Assembly (NCBI RefSeq): GCF_014195505.1
Contig: NZ_JACIBV010000001.1
Span: 6,510,001 to 6,574,000 of the forward strand
From: Nonomuraea dietziae
GTDB lineage: Bacteria; Actinomycetota; Actinomycetes; Streptosporangiales; Streptosporangiaceae
DNA length: 64,000 nucleotides
Direction: 5' to 3'
Shown: piece by piece, positions 52,420 through 61,104 of the stretch
How the letters are laid out: each line of letters begins with the position of its first letter
Position numbering within the stretch: position 1 is the first letter of the stretch
Notes under the pieces: generated by a model
Told to the model about the DNA's origin: nothing
The model's database searches: none
Seen by the model: the letters and a program-made list of their open reading frames with translations, nothing else
Made by a program: the position numbers and the translations under genes

Positions 52420-53451
52420 TCAGCCCGCGGTGTCGAAGTTGATCGCGCTGTACGCGCGCAGCTTGCCCAGCTGGTGCTCGCTCTCCACCTTGCGGATCGT
52501 TCCCGAGCGGCCGCGCATCACCAGCGAGTGCGTCACCGCCACCCCGCCGCGGAAGCGCACGCCGCTCATCAGCTCACCCTGCGTGATGCCCGTCGCGGCG
52601 AAGAACACGTCGTCGGAGGTCACCAGGTCGTTGGTGGTCAGCACCCTGTCGAGGTCGTGGCCGGCGTCGAGCGCCCTGCGCCGCTCGGCGTCGTCCTGCG
52701 GCCAGAGCTTGCCCTGGATGATGCCGCCGAGGCACTTGATCGCGCAGGCCGCGATGACGCCCTCGGGGGTGCCGCCGATGCCGAGCATGAGGTCGACGCC
52801 GGTGCCCGCGCGGGCGGCCATGATCGCTCCGGCCACGTCGCCGTCGGGGATGAACTTGATCCGCGCCCCGGTCTCCCTGACCTCCTTGACGATCTGGTCG
52901 TGCCTGGGCCTGTCGAGGATGACCACGGTGACGTCGGAGGGAGAGGCGCCCTTCGCCCGCGCCACCGCCTGGATGTTCGTGGCGACGGGCGCGTTGATGT
53001 CCACGACGCCCGCGGCCTCGGGCCCCGTGACCAGCTTCTCCATGTAGAAGACCGCCGAGGGGTCGTACATCGACCCCCTGGAGCTCACCGCGATCACCGA
53101 GATGGCGTCGGGCATGCCGAGCGCGGTCAGCCTGGTGCCGTCGATCGGGTCGACGGCCACGTCGCAGTCGGCGCCGCTGCCGTCGCCGACGCGCTCGCCG
53201 TTGAAGAGCATCGGCGCGTGGTCCTTCTCGCCCTCGCCGATCACCACCACGCCGTTCATCGACACCGTGCTGATGAGCTGGCGCATCGCGTTGACGGCGG
53301 CTCCGTCTGCGCCGTTCTTGTCGCCACGGCCGACCCAGCGGGCCGCCGCCATCGCGGCCGCCTCTGTGACCCTGACCAGCTCCAACGCCAAGTTACGATC
53401 GGGTGCGTGCTCGCCGGTGGCGAGGGCAGGAGGGACGGACGTCTCGGACAT
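52420..53451 (-). CDS. glpX: Class II fructose-1,6-bisphosphatase
   Basis: 343 aa from ATG 53451, family length. The Li+-sensitive phosphatase motif is seen as DPIDGTRLTALG, with GEGEKDHAPMLFNGERVG before it; later IGGTPEGVIAACAIKCLGG. It removes the C1 phosphate of fructose 1,6-bisphosphate, an essential gluconeogenic step in actinobacteria where class I is absent. GAGGAGG lies about 10 nt upstream. Together with pckG, this window encodes both dedicated gluconeogenic enzymes. Confidence 0.96.
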   Translation of the reverse strand: MSETSVPPALATGEHAPDRNLALELVRVTEAAAMAAARWVGRGDKNGADGAAVNAMRQLISTVSMNGVVVIGEGEKDHAPMLFNGERVGDGSGADCDVAVDPIDGTRLTALGMPDAISVIAVSSRGSMYDPSAVFYMEKLVTGPEAAGVVDINAPVATNIQAVARAKGASPSDVTVVILDRPRHDQIVKEVRETGARIKFIPDGDVAGAIMAARAGTGVDLMLGIGGTPEGVIAACAIKCLGGIIQGKLWPQDDAERRRALDAGHDLDRVLTTNDLVTSDDVFFAATGITQGELMSGVRFRGGVAVTHSLVMRGRSGTIRKVESEHQLGKLRAYSAINFDTAG

Positions 53452-53533
53452 GGTGATGGGCCTCCTCGTGGGACAACTGACTCGATCGTAGTTGCCCCTC
53501 CATGCCCGGTCAGCGGAGGATAATGTGCCTGCC

Positions 53534-54142
53534 ATGAGCAGCGATGTGGAACGCCTGGCGACAGGGCGGGGCGCCGCCACCCGCGCGGCCCTGCTCGACG
53601 CGGCTCGCGAGGTGTTCGTGGAGAAGGGCTTCGCCGAGTCGGGCGTCACCGACGTCGTCGCGAAGGCGAGGGCCAGCGTCGGCAGCCTCTACCACCACTT
53701 CTCCGGCAAGGCCGACCTCTACCTGGCGCTGTTCGAGGAGTTCCAGGCCCGGCAGTCGCAGCGAACCAAGCAGGCGGCGCGCGAGCTGCGCGCCTCGGGC
53801 GAGAACGACCCGATGCGCGTGTTCGTCGCCGCGGCCCGCGCCTACCTCGAGGGGTCGCTGGAGGAGCGCGAACTGGCCGCGCTGTTCCTGCGCGGCGACG
53901 GCCCTCCCGGATTCGAGGTCATCATGCGCGACAGGCTGCGCACCTGGGCCAAGCTCAACGCGACCCTGTTCGAGGGCGACGAGGCACTGGTCGTGGTCAT
54001 CACGGGCGCGCTGGCCGCCGCCGTCTCCCAGGTCGTGCTGTCGGAGGACGGCAGCGCCGCGCGCCGTCTCGCCGACGACGTGCTGGCCATCATCAGCCGG
54101 ATTCAGCCGGTCACTTCGGCGGGCGGCGCCTCCACCGGGTAA
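53534..54142 (+). CDS. TetR-family regulator
   Basis: 202 aa from ATG 53534, eight bases after TAATGT, so possibly leaderless. Helix-turn-helix: TRAALLDAAREVFVEKGFAE, SVGSLYHHFSGKADLYLALFEEF. C-terminal domain has a common TetR form (ELAALFLRGDGPPGFEVIM). Divergent from glpX and 11 nt before the DUF4245 gene. It may regulate either. Confidence 0.9.
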   Translation: MSSDVERLATGRGAATRAALLDAAREVFVEKGFAESGVTDVVAKARASVGSLYHHFSGKADLYLALFEEFQARQSQRTKQAARELRASGENDPMRVFVAAARAYLEGSLEERELAALFLRGDGPPGFEVIMRDRLRTWAKLNATLFEGDEALVVVITGALAAAVSQVVLSEDGSAARRLADDVLAIISRIQPVTSAGGASTG

Positions 54143-54153
54143 CCTCGGCGTTC

Positions 54154-54708
54154 GTGCGACGGTTCACTCAAGGTTTCTACGGCTACGCGTTCGCCCTGCT
54201 GGTCTGCATGGGCCTCGCCGTGATCATTGTGGTGTCCGCGCCCACGGGCAGGGAGGGGCAACACGTCCCGCGCCTCGACTACACGATCACCGTGGCCAAC
54301 TACAACAGGTCGGTGCCGCACGAGGTGCGGGCGCCCGCCAAGGATCCGGCCGACTGGATCCCCAACAGCAACAGGATCGCCAAGGGCGCCGACGGCTCGT
54401 CGGTCCTGTCGGTCGGCTACGCCACGGCTCCCGACGCCGAGGGCGAGCGCCACCACGCGATGATCGTCCAGGGGTCGGAGAAGCCCGCCCCCGCCTTCGC
54501 CAGCCGCATCGCCAACACCGACAAGGCCATCGGGACCGTGCAGATCGCGGGAGAGAGCTGGGAGAAGCGCTTCCGCGAGGACAAGAACCAGCGCACGCTG
54601 GTCCGCTTCCTTCCCGACGCCACGCTGATGGTCACGGGCACGGCCGACTGGCCCGAGCTGACCGCGCTGGCCACCACCCTGAAGCCGCAGCCCAAGCCCA
54701 CGAGCTGA
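54154..54708 (+). CDS. DUF4245 membrane-anchored protein
   Basis: 184 aa, GTG start. One N-terminal membrane helix (YAFALLVCMGLAVIIVVSAP) and an extracytoplasmic domain with conserved-looking PRLDYTITVANYNRS, PADWIPNSNRIAKG and a terminal TADWPELTALATTLKPQP. DUF4245 genes sit beside glpX in most actinobacteria (Rv1100 in M. tuberculosis, from memory). Function unknown. Confidence 0.88.
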   Translation: MRRFTQGFYGYAFALLVCMGLAVIIVVSAPTGREGQHVPRLDYTITVANYNRSVPHEVRAPAKDPADWIPNSNRIAKGADGSSVLSVGYATAPDAEGERHHAMIVQGSEKPAPAFASRIANTDKAIGTVQIAGESWEKRFREDKNQRTLVRFLPDATLMVTGTADWPELTALATTLKPQPKPTS

Positions 54709-54730
54709 TCGAGGAGGTCGGCGGCGCGCG

Positions 54731-55180
54731 TCACGCCAGGTCCATCTCCCGCTCGCGAGCTGCTCCTGACCGATCGTCCTTTCGCGCCGCCACGATGACG
54801 AGCGCCCCGGCGATGACCCCGGCGAAGTACGGACTCGGCACCAGAAGGACGCCGCCCAGCGCGCACCACGCCGCGAGGCCCCAGCCGATTCCGGCGGGCA
54901 CGGCCACCCCGCGTCCGGCGAGGTGCCACGTCAGGCACCCCAGGAGAATCAGGGGTACGGCGAAGCTCCCGGGACCGGCCCAGAAGGTGACGCTGTTCCG
55001 GAAGGACTCCACCGTCTCGGCCCCGTCCGCGAGCATGAGCGGGACGGCTGCCCACACCCCCCGATCCACCCAGCCGGTGATGCTCTCCCAGGCGGTGAGC
55101 GCCAGCAAGGACAGGTGCCCCGCTCCCAGCACGAGCATGATCCCGCTCGCCCAGCGGAGCAGCCGCTTTCTGGACTTCAT
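54731..55180 (-). CDS. Four-helix membrane protein (DUF6463-like)
   Basis: 149 aa with about four membrane helices (ASGIMLVLGAGHLSLLALTAW, GSFAVPLILLGCLTWHLAG, GIGWGLAAWCALGGVLLVP, FAGVIAGALVIVAA). GAGHLSLL and the overall size suggest DUF6463, from memory. ATG with GGGAAG upstream. Probably co-regulated with the divergent TetR gene, 327 bp away. Confidence 0.7.
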   Translation of the reverse strand: MKSRKRLLRWASGIMLVLGAGHLSLLALTAWESITGWVDRGVWAAVPLMLADGAETVESFRNSVTFWAGPGSFAVPLILLGCLTWHLAGRGVAVPAGIGWGLAAWCALGGVLLVPSPYFAGVIAGALVIVAARKDDRSGAAREREMDLA

Positions 55181-55431
55181 CGTGACTTCCCTTCTTCGTA
55201 CGCCGCCTCCGCATGATTGCGGGGCGCCAAGCTCGTTCCCAGCGCCGGGTCAGGGCTGGGTGGACGAGATGAGCTATCGGAAAGGCCGCTTCGCGGGTCC
55301 ACCGACGATCGGCGTCGTCGGGGGCGTCGTCGGGAAGTCGCGGGCCCGGCTCCCAGCGAAGTCACCGGTGAGTTCCTGGACGCGCCACGGCTGCTCGGCG
55401 TGAGTCGTGGCACCGTGGCCCCTCCGATCTA

Positions 55432-55468
55432 TACGGTGTCGTACATTTCATGTGTACGGTAACGTACA
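55432..55468. promoter_or_regulatory. Tandem TetR-type operators
   Basis: Two dyads share the core TACG-N4-CGTA: TACG-GTGT-CGTA (55432-55443) and TGTACG-GTAA-CGTACA (55453-55468). Centres are 23 bp apart. They lie 40-76 nt upstream of the TetR gene at 55508. The remainder of the 327-nt gap (55181-55507) holds no gene. Confidence 0.55.
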
Positions 55469-55507
55469 AATGAATCGCCCAGCAATGGAGGTGGCCCGAT
55501 TCCCGCT

Positions 55508-56056
55508 GTGGCCCGCACGACACGAGCTCGCTGGGTAGAGGCGGGCCTCGAAGCCCTCGCCCAGGGAGGACCCGACGCCGTCCGTGTCGAGACGCTCGCC
55601 GCCAGACTCGGCGTGACGAAGGGCGGGTTCTACGGATACTTCAACGGCCGTCCCGCGTTGCTCGCCGAGATGCTCGACGAGTGGGAACGCCGCTGCACCA
55701 GGGAGATCATCGCCCAGGTCGACGCTGAGGGCGGCGACGCCGTCGAGAGGATCAGGCGCGCCGGCCAGCTGAGCTTCTCAGAAGGCTTCCACCGGATCGA
55801 TCTCGCGGTACGGGCCTGGGCCCGCCACGACCAGTCCGTCGCGGAGCGCCTGCGGCGTATCGACAACGAGCGCATGGAGTTCCTGCGCGCGATGTTCGGC
55901 ACCTTCATCACCGACGCCGACGAGATCGAGGCACGTAGCACCCTGGCGTTCGCGCTCGCGATCGGCCGCCACTTCATCGTCGTGGACCACCCCGGGTACA
56001 CCAGGCGCGAAGCCGTCCACCTCGCCGGAGAGCACCTCTTGCGCCCGCCGCGCTGA
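55508..56056 (+). CDS. TetR-family regulator
   Basis: 182 aa, GTG start. ARTTRARWVEAGLEALAQGG with DNA-binding region ETLAARLGVTKGGFYGYFNG. The C-terminal part has a tryptophan/arginine-rich helix (LAVRAWARHDQSVAERLRR) typical of small TetR types. The tandem operators upstream suggest autorepression. The target is probably the divergent four-helix membrane protein. Confidence 0.9.
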   Translation: MARTTRARWVEAGLEALAQGGPDAVRVETLAARLGVTKGGFYGYFNGRPALLAEMLDEWERRCTREIIAQVDAEGGDAVERIRRAGQLSFSEGFHRIDLAVRAWARHDQSVAERLRRIDNERMEFLRAMFGTFITDADEIEARSTLAFALAIGRHFIVVDHPGYTRREAVHLAGEHLLRPPR

Positions 56057-56196
56057 ACGCCCGATTCGCGCCTCATCGCCGTCGGCCGGACGGGCCCTCG
56101 TGGTCGCCCGCCATGACCGGCTCGGCGGCTCCGTCGTGCGCCCCCGCCGAGCGTCGTTCTTGGGCTCGAAGCCGCGCGCGGCCGGCCACGTGAGGA

Positions 56197-56784
56197 TCAC
56201 AGCAGGCGCAGCAGGTCGTCCAGGCCCGACTTGATCTGCTCGGCGCTCATGCCGCGCTCGGCCTGCTGGTACCCGATCAGGCAGGCGCTCAGCGGCGCGA
56301 GCAGGGCGTCGGCGAGGAAGCGGGCGTCGGCCCCCGGCCTGGCCTCGGCCAGCAGCGTGGCCAGGTGCGTGTGGTGGACCATGTAGGGGCCGCTGAACCT
56401 CGCCTTGGACGAGCCCATCTCCAGCAGCACGAACAGTTCCTGCTGGGCCACCTTCCTGTCGACCAGCGCGTGGAGGAAGGCGCGGATCCGCTCGGCGGGC
56501 GGAGCGCCGGGGCCGATCGGCGGCGGCCCCGTCATGAACGCCTCCTGCAGCGCCCGCTCGCCCGCGTCGATGAGCGCGTAGATCAGCCCCGATCTGTCGC
56601 CGAAGCGCCGGTAGACGGTGCCGACGCCGACGTTCGCCTCGCGGGCCACCTCGTCGAGGGAGAGGTTCGCGGCGCCGTTGGCCTCGACCATCCTGGTCGC
56701 GACCTCGATGATCCTCTGGCGGTTGCGCGCGGCGTCCGCCCGCTCGGCAGGAGGCTGGCCCGCGATCGGCAGTTCACGCGTCAT
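56197..56784 (-). CDS. TetR/AcrR-family regulator of the nitroreductase gene
   Basis: 195 aa from ATG 56784. Helix-turn-helix: RQRIIEVATRMVEANGAANL, REANVGVGTVYRRFGDRSGLIYALID. The C-terminus ends CLIGYQQAERGMSAEQIKSGLDDLLRLL. Divergent from the nitroreductase-type gene with paired operators between them; the classical repressor/target layout. Confidence 0.92.
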   Translation of the reverse strand: MTRELPIAGQPPAERADAARNRQRIIEVATRMVEANGAANLSLDEVAREANVGVGTVYRRFGDRSGLIYALIDAGERALQEAFMTGPPPIGPGAPPAERIRAFLHALVDRKVAQQELFVLLEMGSSKARFSGPYMVHHTHLATLLAEARPGADARFLADALLAPLSACLIGYQQAERGMSAEQIKSGLDDLLRLL

Positions 56785-56808
56785 CGCTGCATCATAGTGC
56801 TTGTAAGC

Positions 56809-56848
56809 GGAGACATCTCCGGTTATCCTCCGATCCGGAGACATTTCC
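56809..56848. promoter_or_regulatory. Paired TetR operators
   Basis: GGAGACATCTCC (56809-56820) and GGAGACATTTCC (56837-56848), 28 bp apart, between the divergent TetR and nitroreductase genes. The outer flanks TAAG and CTTA add symmetry. Confidence 0.6.
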
Positions 56849-56868
56849 ACTTAGAGGAGAGGCTGGCC

Positions 56869-57279
56869 ATGCCGTCCGAGTTCAACGAGAAGGTCATCGA
56901 GGAGTTCCGCGCCAACGGCGGCAAGGTGGGCGGATACTTCGAGGGCTCCAAGCTGCTCCTGCTGACGACGACCGGCGCCAAGAGCGGCAACCGCGTCACG
57001 ACGCCGGTGATGTACCTGCCCGACGGCGACCGCCTGGTGATCATCGCGTCGAACGCGGGCGCGGACAGCCACCCCGCCTGGTATCACAACCTGCTGGCCA
57101 ACCCCGACGTGACGGTGGAGGTCGGCACCGAGTCCTTCGAGGCCAAGCCCGAGCACATCGAGGGCGAGGAGCGCGACCGCCTCTACGCGGCCATGGTCGC
57201 CGTCGCCCCCGGCTTCGCCGAGTACGAGGCCAAGACCAGCCGTCGCATCCCCGTGGTGGCGCTCACCAGGGTGGCCTAG
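56869..57279 (+). CDS. F420-dependent (DDN-like) nitroreductase family protein
   Basis: 136 aa, ATG with AGAGGAGAGG upstream. Deazaflavin-dependent nitroreductase pattern: LLLLTTTGAKSGNRVTTPVMY, DRLVIIASNAGADSHPAWYHN and NLLANPDVTVEVGTESFEA. Family members bind F420H2 and reduce quinones or nitro compounds. The stop overlaps the convergent xseB stop by 3 bp. Under TetR control, as judged by the operator pair. Confidence 0.92.
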   Translation: MPSEFNEKVIEEFRANGGKVGGYFEGSKLLLLTTTGAKSGNRVTTPVMYLPDGDRLVIIASNAGADSHPAWYHNLLANPDVTVEVGTESFEAKPEHIEGEERDRLYAAMVAVAPGFAEYEAKTSRRIPVVALTRVA

Positions 57280-57509
57280 AAGGGCGCGTCGTCGTCCTGC
57301 TGGCCGGGCTCGGCCCTGCGGGCCATGGCGGCGGCCAGCTTCACCCTGGCGCCCTGCAACCACTCCTCGCAGATCGCCGCGAGCTTCTCGCCCCGCTCCC
57401 ACAGCTCGATGGACTGCTCCAGGGTGAGCCCGCCGGTCTCCAGCCTGCGCACCACCTCGGTCAGCTCCTCGCGGGCCTGCTCGTACGACGGCGTCTCATT
57501 CTTAGCCAC
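57276..57509 (-). CDS. xseB: Exodeoxyribonuclease VII small subunit
   Basis: 77 aa, GTG 57509. Typical: SYEQAREELTEVVRRLETGG, LTLEQSIELWERGEKLAAIC. It forms ExoVII with XseA to trim single-stranded DNA in repair. The C-terminus QQDDDAPF is usual. Normally it starts next to or within xseA; here 863 bp of repeats separate the two. Confidence 0.95.
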   Translation of the reverse strand: MAKNETPSYEQAREELTEVVRRLETGGLTLEQSIELWERGEKLAAICEEWLQGARVKLAAAMARRAEPGQQDDDAPF

Positions 57510-58372
57510 CGCACCACCCTAGGGCGCGCACCCGACAGATTCGTCCGCACACCGCCGCTGACCGTCCCGAGCGCTCCACCCGCCATCTCGTACCGCCCAC
57601 CGTCTGGCTCCCCCTCGTGCGCTCCACCGTCTGGTGGGCTCCCGCTGGTTGTGCGCCCACCCCGCCATCTCGGACGGTTCACCGTCTGGTGGGCTCCACC
57701 TCGTTGTGTGCCCACCGCGCCCGCCATCTCGTGCCGTCCCCGTCTCGTGCGGCGACGCCCACCATCTCGTACGGCAAGCCGCTCACGCGCCTCCCGATCA
57801 CGGGGTGCCGTCCGCCGAAGGCGCGCCGCCCAGCAGGACTCCGGTGGCCCGCCGTCACGGCGCCCACCACCCCTCGAACACCTCGACGGGCTCTCGACGG
57901 GCTTCAGCCGCCTGCCAGGACCTCGTCCCCTTCGGACCCCGGCTCCGATGAACCCTGGCTCCCCTGAACCCTGGCCACTCGGACCCCGGCTCCCTCGAAC
58001 CTCGGACCCGGGCTTCCTCGAACCTCGGACCCGGGCTTCCTCGAACCTCGGACCCCGGCCACATCGGACTCCGGCTTTTCGGACCCCTGGCCGCTTCGGA
58101 CCCCTGGCCGCTTCGGACCCCTGGCCGCTTCGGGCCCCTGGCCGCTTCGGACGCTGGCTTCCTCGGACCTCGGCCCTCATGGACTCTGGCCACCTCGGGC
58201 TCCGGCGTCTTGGACCCCTGACCACCTCGGGCTCCGGCCGCGCGCACCCCGGCGACCTCGGCACCCCCGCGCTCTGGAACCTCGGAGGCGGGTACCCCGG
58301 ATCGGCGCGTCAGCCTTCGACGGCTCGGGTTCGCAGGCTCGATATGGGTGTCGACGGCCGAGGATGGGTGGG
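57510..58372. repeat. Minisatellite-like repeat region between xseB and xseA
   Basis: 863 nt without a gene. Part 1 (57560-57760): imperfect units of about 55 bp that include CACCGTCTGGTGGGCTCC at 57625-57642 and 57680-57697, with CGCCATCTCG elements. Part 2: 23-bp units TCGAACCTCGGACCCGGGCTTCC at 57995 and 58018, with a variant at 58041. Part 3: four 17-bp units GGACCCCTGGCCGCTTC at 58081, 58098, 58115 and 58132. Looser CTGGCC/CTCGG motifs continue to about 58290. Repeats create long open frames on both strands that are not genes. No spacers, so not a CRISPR. Confidence 0.85.
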
Positions 58373-59593
58373 TCAGGGCTCGGCAGGTTGGTCCGGGTCG
58401 ACCGTCACGGGGAGTCTGCCGTCGGGGAGCCTGATCGTGAGCTGGTCGCCTGGCGAGACGTCCCGCGCCAGCCGTACGACCTCGCCCGACGGATGCTGCA
58501 CGATCGCGTAGCCGCGCTCCAGCGTCGCCGCGGGAGACAGGGCGACCAGCCGGGCCCGCAGGTGGACGAGATCGTCCTCCGCGCGGTCGAGGGAGCCGCC
58601 CATGACCCTCCTGGTGCGCTCCCTCAAGGCGTCGACCTGCTCGGCCCGCCGTTCGAGCTCCCTGACGGGATCGGCCAGCGATGGACGGGAGCGGACCGAG
58701 GTGAGCCAGGCCAGCTCCCTGTCGAGCCACCCGCCCATCACCCGCCGCCCCCTGTCGCGCAGCTGCTTGACGAGCGTGAGCTGCTCGCCGACGTCGGGGA
58801 CGACCTTCTTGGCCGCGTCGGTCGGTGTGGAGGCGCGGACGTCGGCCACCAGGTCGAGCAGCGGGCTGTCCTGCTCGTGCCCGATGGCGCTGACGACCGG
58901 GGTGCGGCAGGCCGAGACCGCGCGGACCAGCGACTCGTCGGAGAAGGGCAGCAGGTCCTCGAGCGAGCCGCCGCCGCGCGCGATGACGATGACGTCGACC
59001 TCGGTGTCGGCGTCGAGCTTGCGCAGCGACTCGGTGACCTCGCCGACCGCGTAGGGGCCCTGGACGGCCACCTGTTCCACCTTGAACCGGACGGCCGGCC
59101 ACCGGCGACGGGAGTTCTCCAGGACGTCGCGCTCGGCGGCGGAGTCGCGCCCGCAGATCAGGCCGATCGTGCCGGGCAGGAAGGGCAGGCGGCGCTTGCG
59201 GTCGGCGCTGAACACGCCCTCCGCCGCGAGCACCTGCCGCAGCCGTTCGAGACGGGCCAGCAGCTCGCCCACCCCGACGGGGCGGATCTCCAACGCGGTG
59301 AAGGCGAACGAGCCCCTGTTGACCCAAAAGTCGGGCTTGACGTTGACCACGACACGCGCCCCGTCGGCGGGACGGGGCACGGCGGCCTCGTAGACCCCGC
59401 GCGGGCAGGTGACTCTGGCCGAGACGTTGGCGACAGGGTCGCGCAGGGTCATGAAGACCGTGCCGCCACGCGCCGTCAGCTCGGTGATCTGGCCTTCCAC
59501 CCACACCGTGCCGAGCTTGCCGATCCAGCCCGCGACCATCTGCAGGACGGTGCGGACCGGTAGGGGCTGTTCCGGTGTGGTCTTCGCGCTCAT
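58373..59593 (-). CDS. xseA: Exodeoxyribonuclease VII large subunit
   Basis: 406 aa, ATG 59593. N-terminal OB-fold (VEGQITELTARGGTVFMTLRD) and catalytic region with CGRDSAAERDVLENSRRRWP, VIARGGGSLEDLLPFSDESL and SAIGHEQDSPLLDLVADVRA; the C-terminal coiled region closes the chain. Standard length is about 400-450. It needs XseB for activity; xseB sits beyond an 863-bp repeat array, which raises the question of co-expression. Confidence 0.95.
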   Translation of the reverse strand: MSAKTTPEQPLPVRTVLQMVAGWIGKLGTVWVEGQITELTARGGTVFMTLRDPVANVSARVTCPRGVYEAAVPRPADGARVVVNVKPDFWVNRGSFAFTALEIRPVGVGELLARLERLRQVLAAEGVFSADRKRRLPFLPGTIGLICGRDSAAERDVLENSRRRWPAVRFKVEQVAVQGPYAVGEVTESLRKLDADTEVDVIVIARGGGSLEDLLPFSDESLVRAVSACRTPVVSAIGHEQDSPLLDLVADVRASTPTDAAKKVVPDVGEQLTLVKQLRDRGRRVMGGWLDRELAWLTSVRSRPSLADPVRELERRAEQVDALRERTRRVMGGSLDRAEDDLVHLRARLVALSPAATLERGYAIVQHPSGEVVRLARDVSPGDQLTIRLPDGRLPVTVDPDQPAEP

Positions 59594-59620
59594 GGAAGGA
59601 AGGCTAGAGGGCGCGACCGA

Positions 59621-61003
59621 CTATTCGGCGGCGTCGAGCTTGGTGAGGCGGTTCTCGTACATCCGCACGACCTCCGCGCGGGCGCTGGTGGCCCTCTCGA
59701 AGGCGAGCATGTCCTGGATCTGCGCCGCGGACTTGCCGCGCATCCTGGCCCGCAGCGAGGCCACGGTGAGGTCGGCGTATCCGGGCAGCGGCTCGATCAG
59801 CTCGCGCTCCTTGGCCGCCGCGGCGGACTCGGCCTCCTCGGCGACCGCCGCAGTGGCCTTGGCCGCCTTGGCCAACCCCGCCTCGGCCTCGACCTTGGGC
59901 TCGGTCGCGGGCTCGGCCTCGAGCTTCGCCCTGGAACCGGCCTTGGACTCGGGCTCGGCGGTGGTGGAGGTCTGCTTGGCGGCCTTCGCGGGCTTGGCGG
60001 CCTTGGCCGCCGGCGCGGCCTCGGACTCGACCTCGGCCTTGGGCTCGGTCGTGGCCTCGGGCTGGGCGGTCGCGGGAGCCTGCTTGGCGGCCTTCGCGCT
60101 CTTCGCGGGCTTGGCGGCCTTGGTGGTCGCGGTGGCCTTGGCGGGCTTGGCGGCCTTGGCAGGCGCCTCGGCGACGGCTTCGGCCACCGCGTCGGCCACG
60201 GCCTCGGCGGGCGGCGCGGCCACGGTCTCCACGGCGACGGCGGGCTTGACCTCGCTCTCGACGGGGGCGTACGCGGGCTCGGCCGTGACGGCGGACGCGA
60301 GCTTGGCCTTGGAGTCGGTGGAAGCGGCAGTGGCCGGCTTCGTCTTGGGCTCGGCCGGAGCGGCGGAGGTCTTGGCCTTGGGCTCGGCCGGAGCCGCGGG
60401 CGCGGGGTTGGTCGTGGACTCCGCCGAAGTAGCCGAAGCCGAAGTCGAGGCTGAAGCCGCGGGCTTGGCCTTGCTCTCGGTCTGAACGACGGGCGAGGGC
60501 TCCGTCTCGGCCGAGGCCGAGGTGGTGGCCGACGACGAGGGCGAGGCGGGGGCCGCGGGGGCGGGCGCGGACGTTTCGGGCGTGGTGGTGCTGTCAGCCG
60601 GGGTGACGGGCTCGGGCTTGGCGGCCGAGCCGTTCGCGCTGCCGTCCCTGGAGGGCGTGAAGATGACAGGCTCGGGCTTCGCGGGCTGCTCGGCGGCCGG
60701 CTTGTCCTGGCGGGGCGCGAAGATGACAGGCTCCCTGCGAGCCGGCTTCTTCTCCTCCTCCACCTCGGCCGTGGCCGCCGTCTTCTCGGTGGCGGAGGAA
60801 CGCTCGCTCTCCTCTTCCTCCTCGTTCCTGCCCGCCAGCCCCTTGACGGCGTTCTTCACCCGGTCGGCGAACAGAAGGGCCTGACCTGCGGCGCTGAGTG
60901 TCGTCTGGATGACGAAGAGCGGCACCTCCTTCGCCTTCTCCTTGAGCTCTTCACGATTGGTGACGGTTTTAGCGATGTTGCGGACAACGTCACTGAGAGA
61001 CAT
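59621..61003 (-). CDS. Lipid-droplet-type protein with long Ala/Lys/Pro linker
   Basis: 460 aa. The N-terminal 60 residues (LSDVVRNIAKTVTNREELKE, VIQTTLSAAGQALLFADRVKN) and the C-terminal 70 (LPGYADLTVASLRARMRGKS, MLAFERATSARAEVVRMYENRL) fit the actinobacterial family next to xseA and ispH (Rv1109c type, annotated in some genomes as lipid-droplet-associated). Between them lies about 320 residues of low-complexity Ala/Glu/Lys/Pro/Ser sequence, including KAAKPAKATATTKAAKPAK. The family is normally near 200 aa, so the linker is greatly expanded. Confidence 0.8.
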   Translation of the reverse strand: MSLSDVVRNIAKTVTNREELKEKAKEVPLFVIQTTLSAAGQALLFADRVKNAVKGLAGRNEEEEESERSSATEKTAATAEVEEEKKPARREPVIFAPRQDKPAAEQPAKPEPVIFTPSRDGSANGSAAKPEPVTPADSTTTPETSAPAPAAPASPSSSATTSASAETEPSPVVQTESKAKPAASASTSASATSAESTTNPAPAAPAEPKAKTSAAPAEPKTKPATAASTDSKAKLASAVTAEPAYAPVESEVKPAVAVETVAAPPAEAVADAVAEAVAEAPAKAAKPAKATATTKAAKPAKSAKAAKQAPATAQPEATTEPKAEVESEAAPAAKAAKPAKAAKQTSTTAEPESKAGSRAKLEAEPATEPKVEAEAGLAKAAKATAAVAEEAESAAAAKERELIEPLPGYADLTVASLRARMRGKSAAQIQDMLAFERATSARAEVVRMYENRLTKLDAAE

Positions 61004-61104
61004 GCCGGGCTCCCTGGGAGGTCAGTATTGGACGGCCAGTCTGGCAAACGCCCGTATCGGCGGGCACGGGCGGGCCGGGTGGCCTCTCCACGTAGCATAG
61101 GAAC

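Noticed and set aside
57510..58372. CRISPR array
   Set aside because: Repeats are directly tandem without unique spacers and no cas genes are nearby.
57461..58511. Long open frames on both strands of the repeat region (for example minus 57461-58264 and plus 57651-58511)
   Set aside because: Products are Arg/Pro/Gly repeats produced by the DNA repeats. No ribosome site or codon bias.
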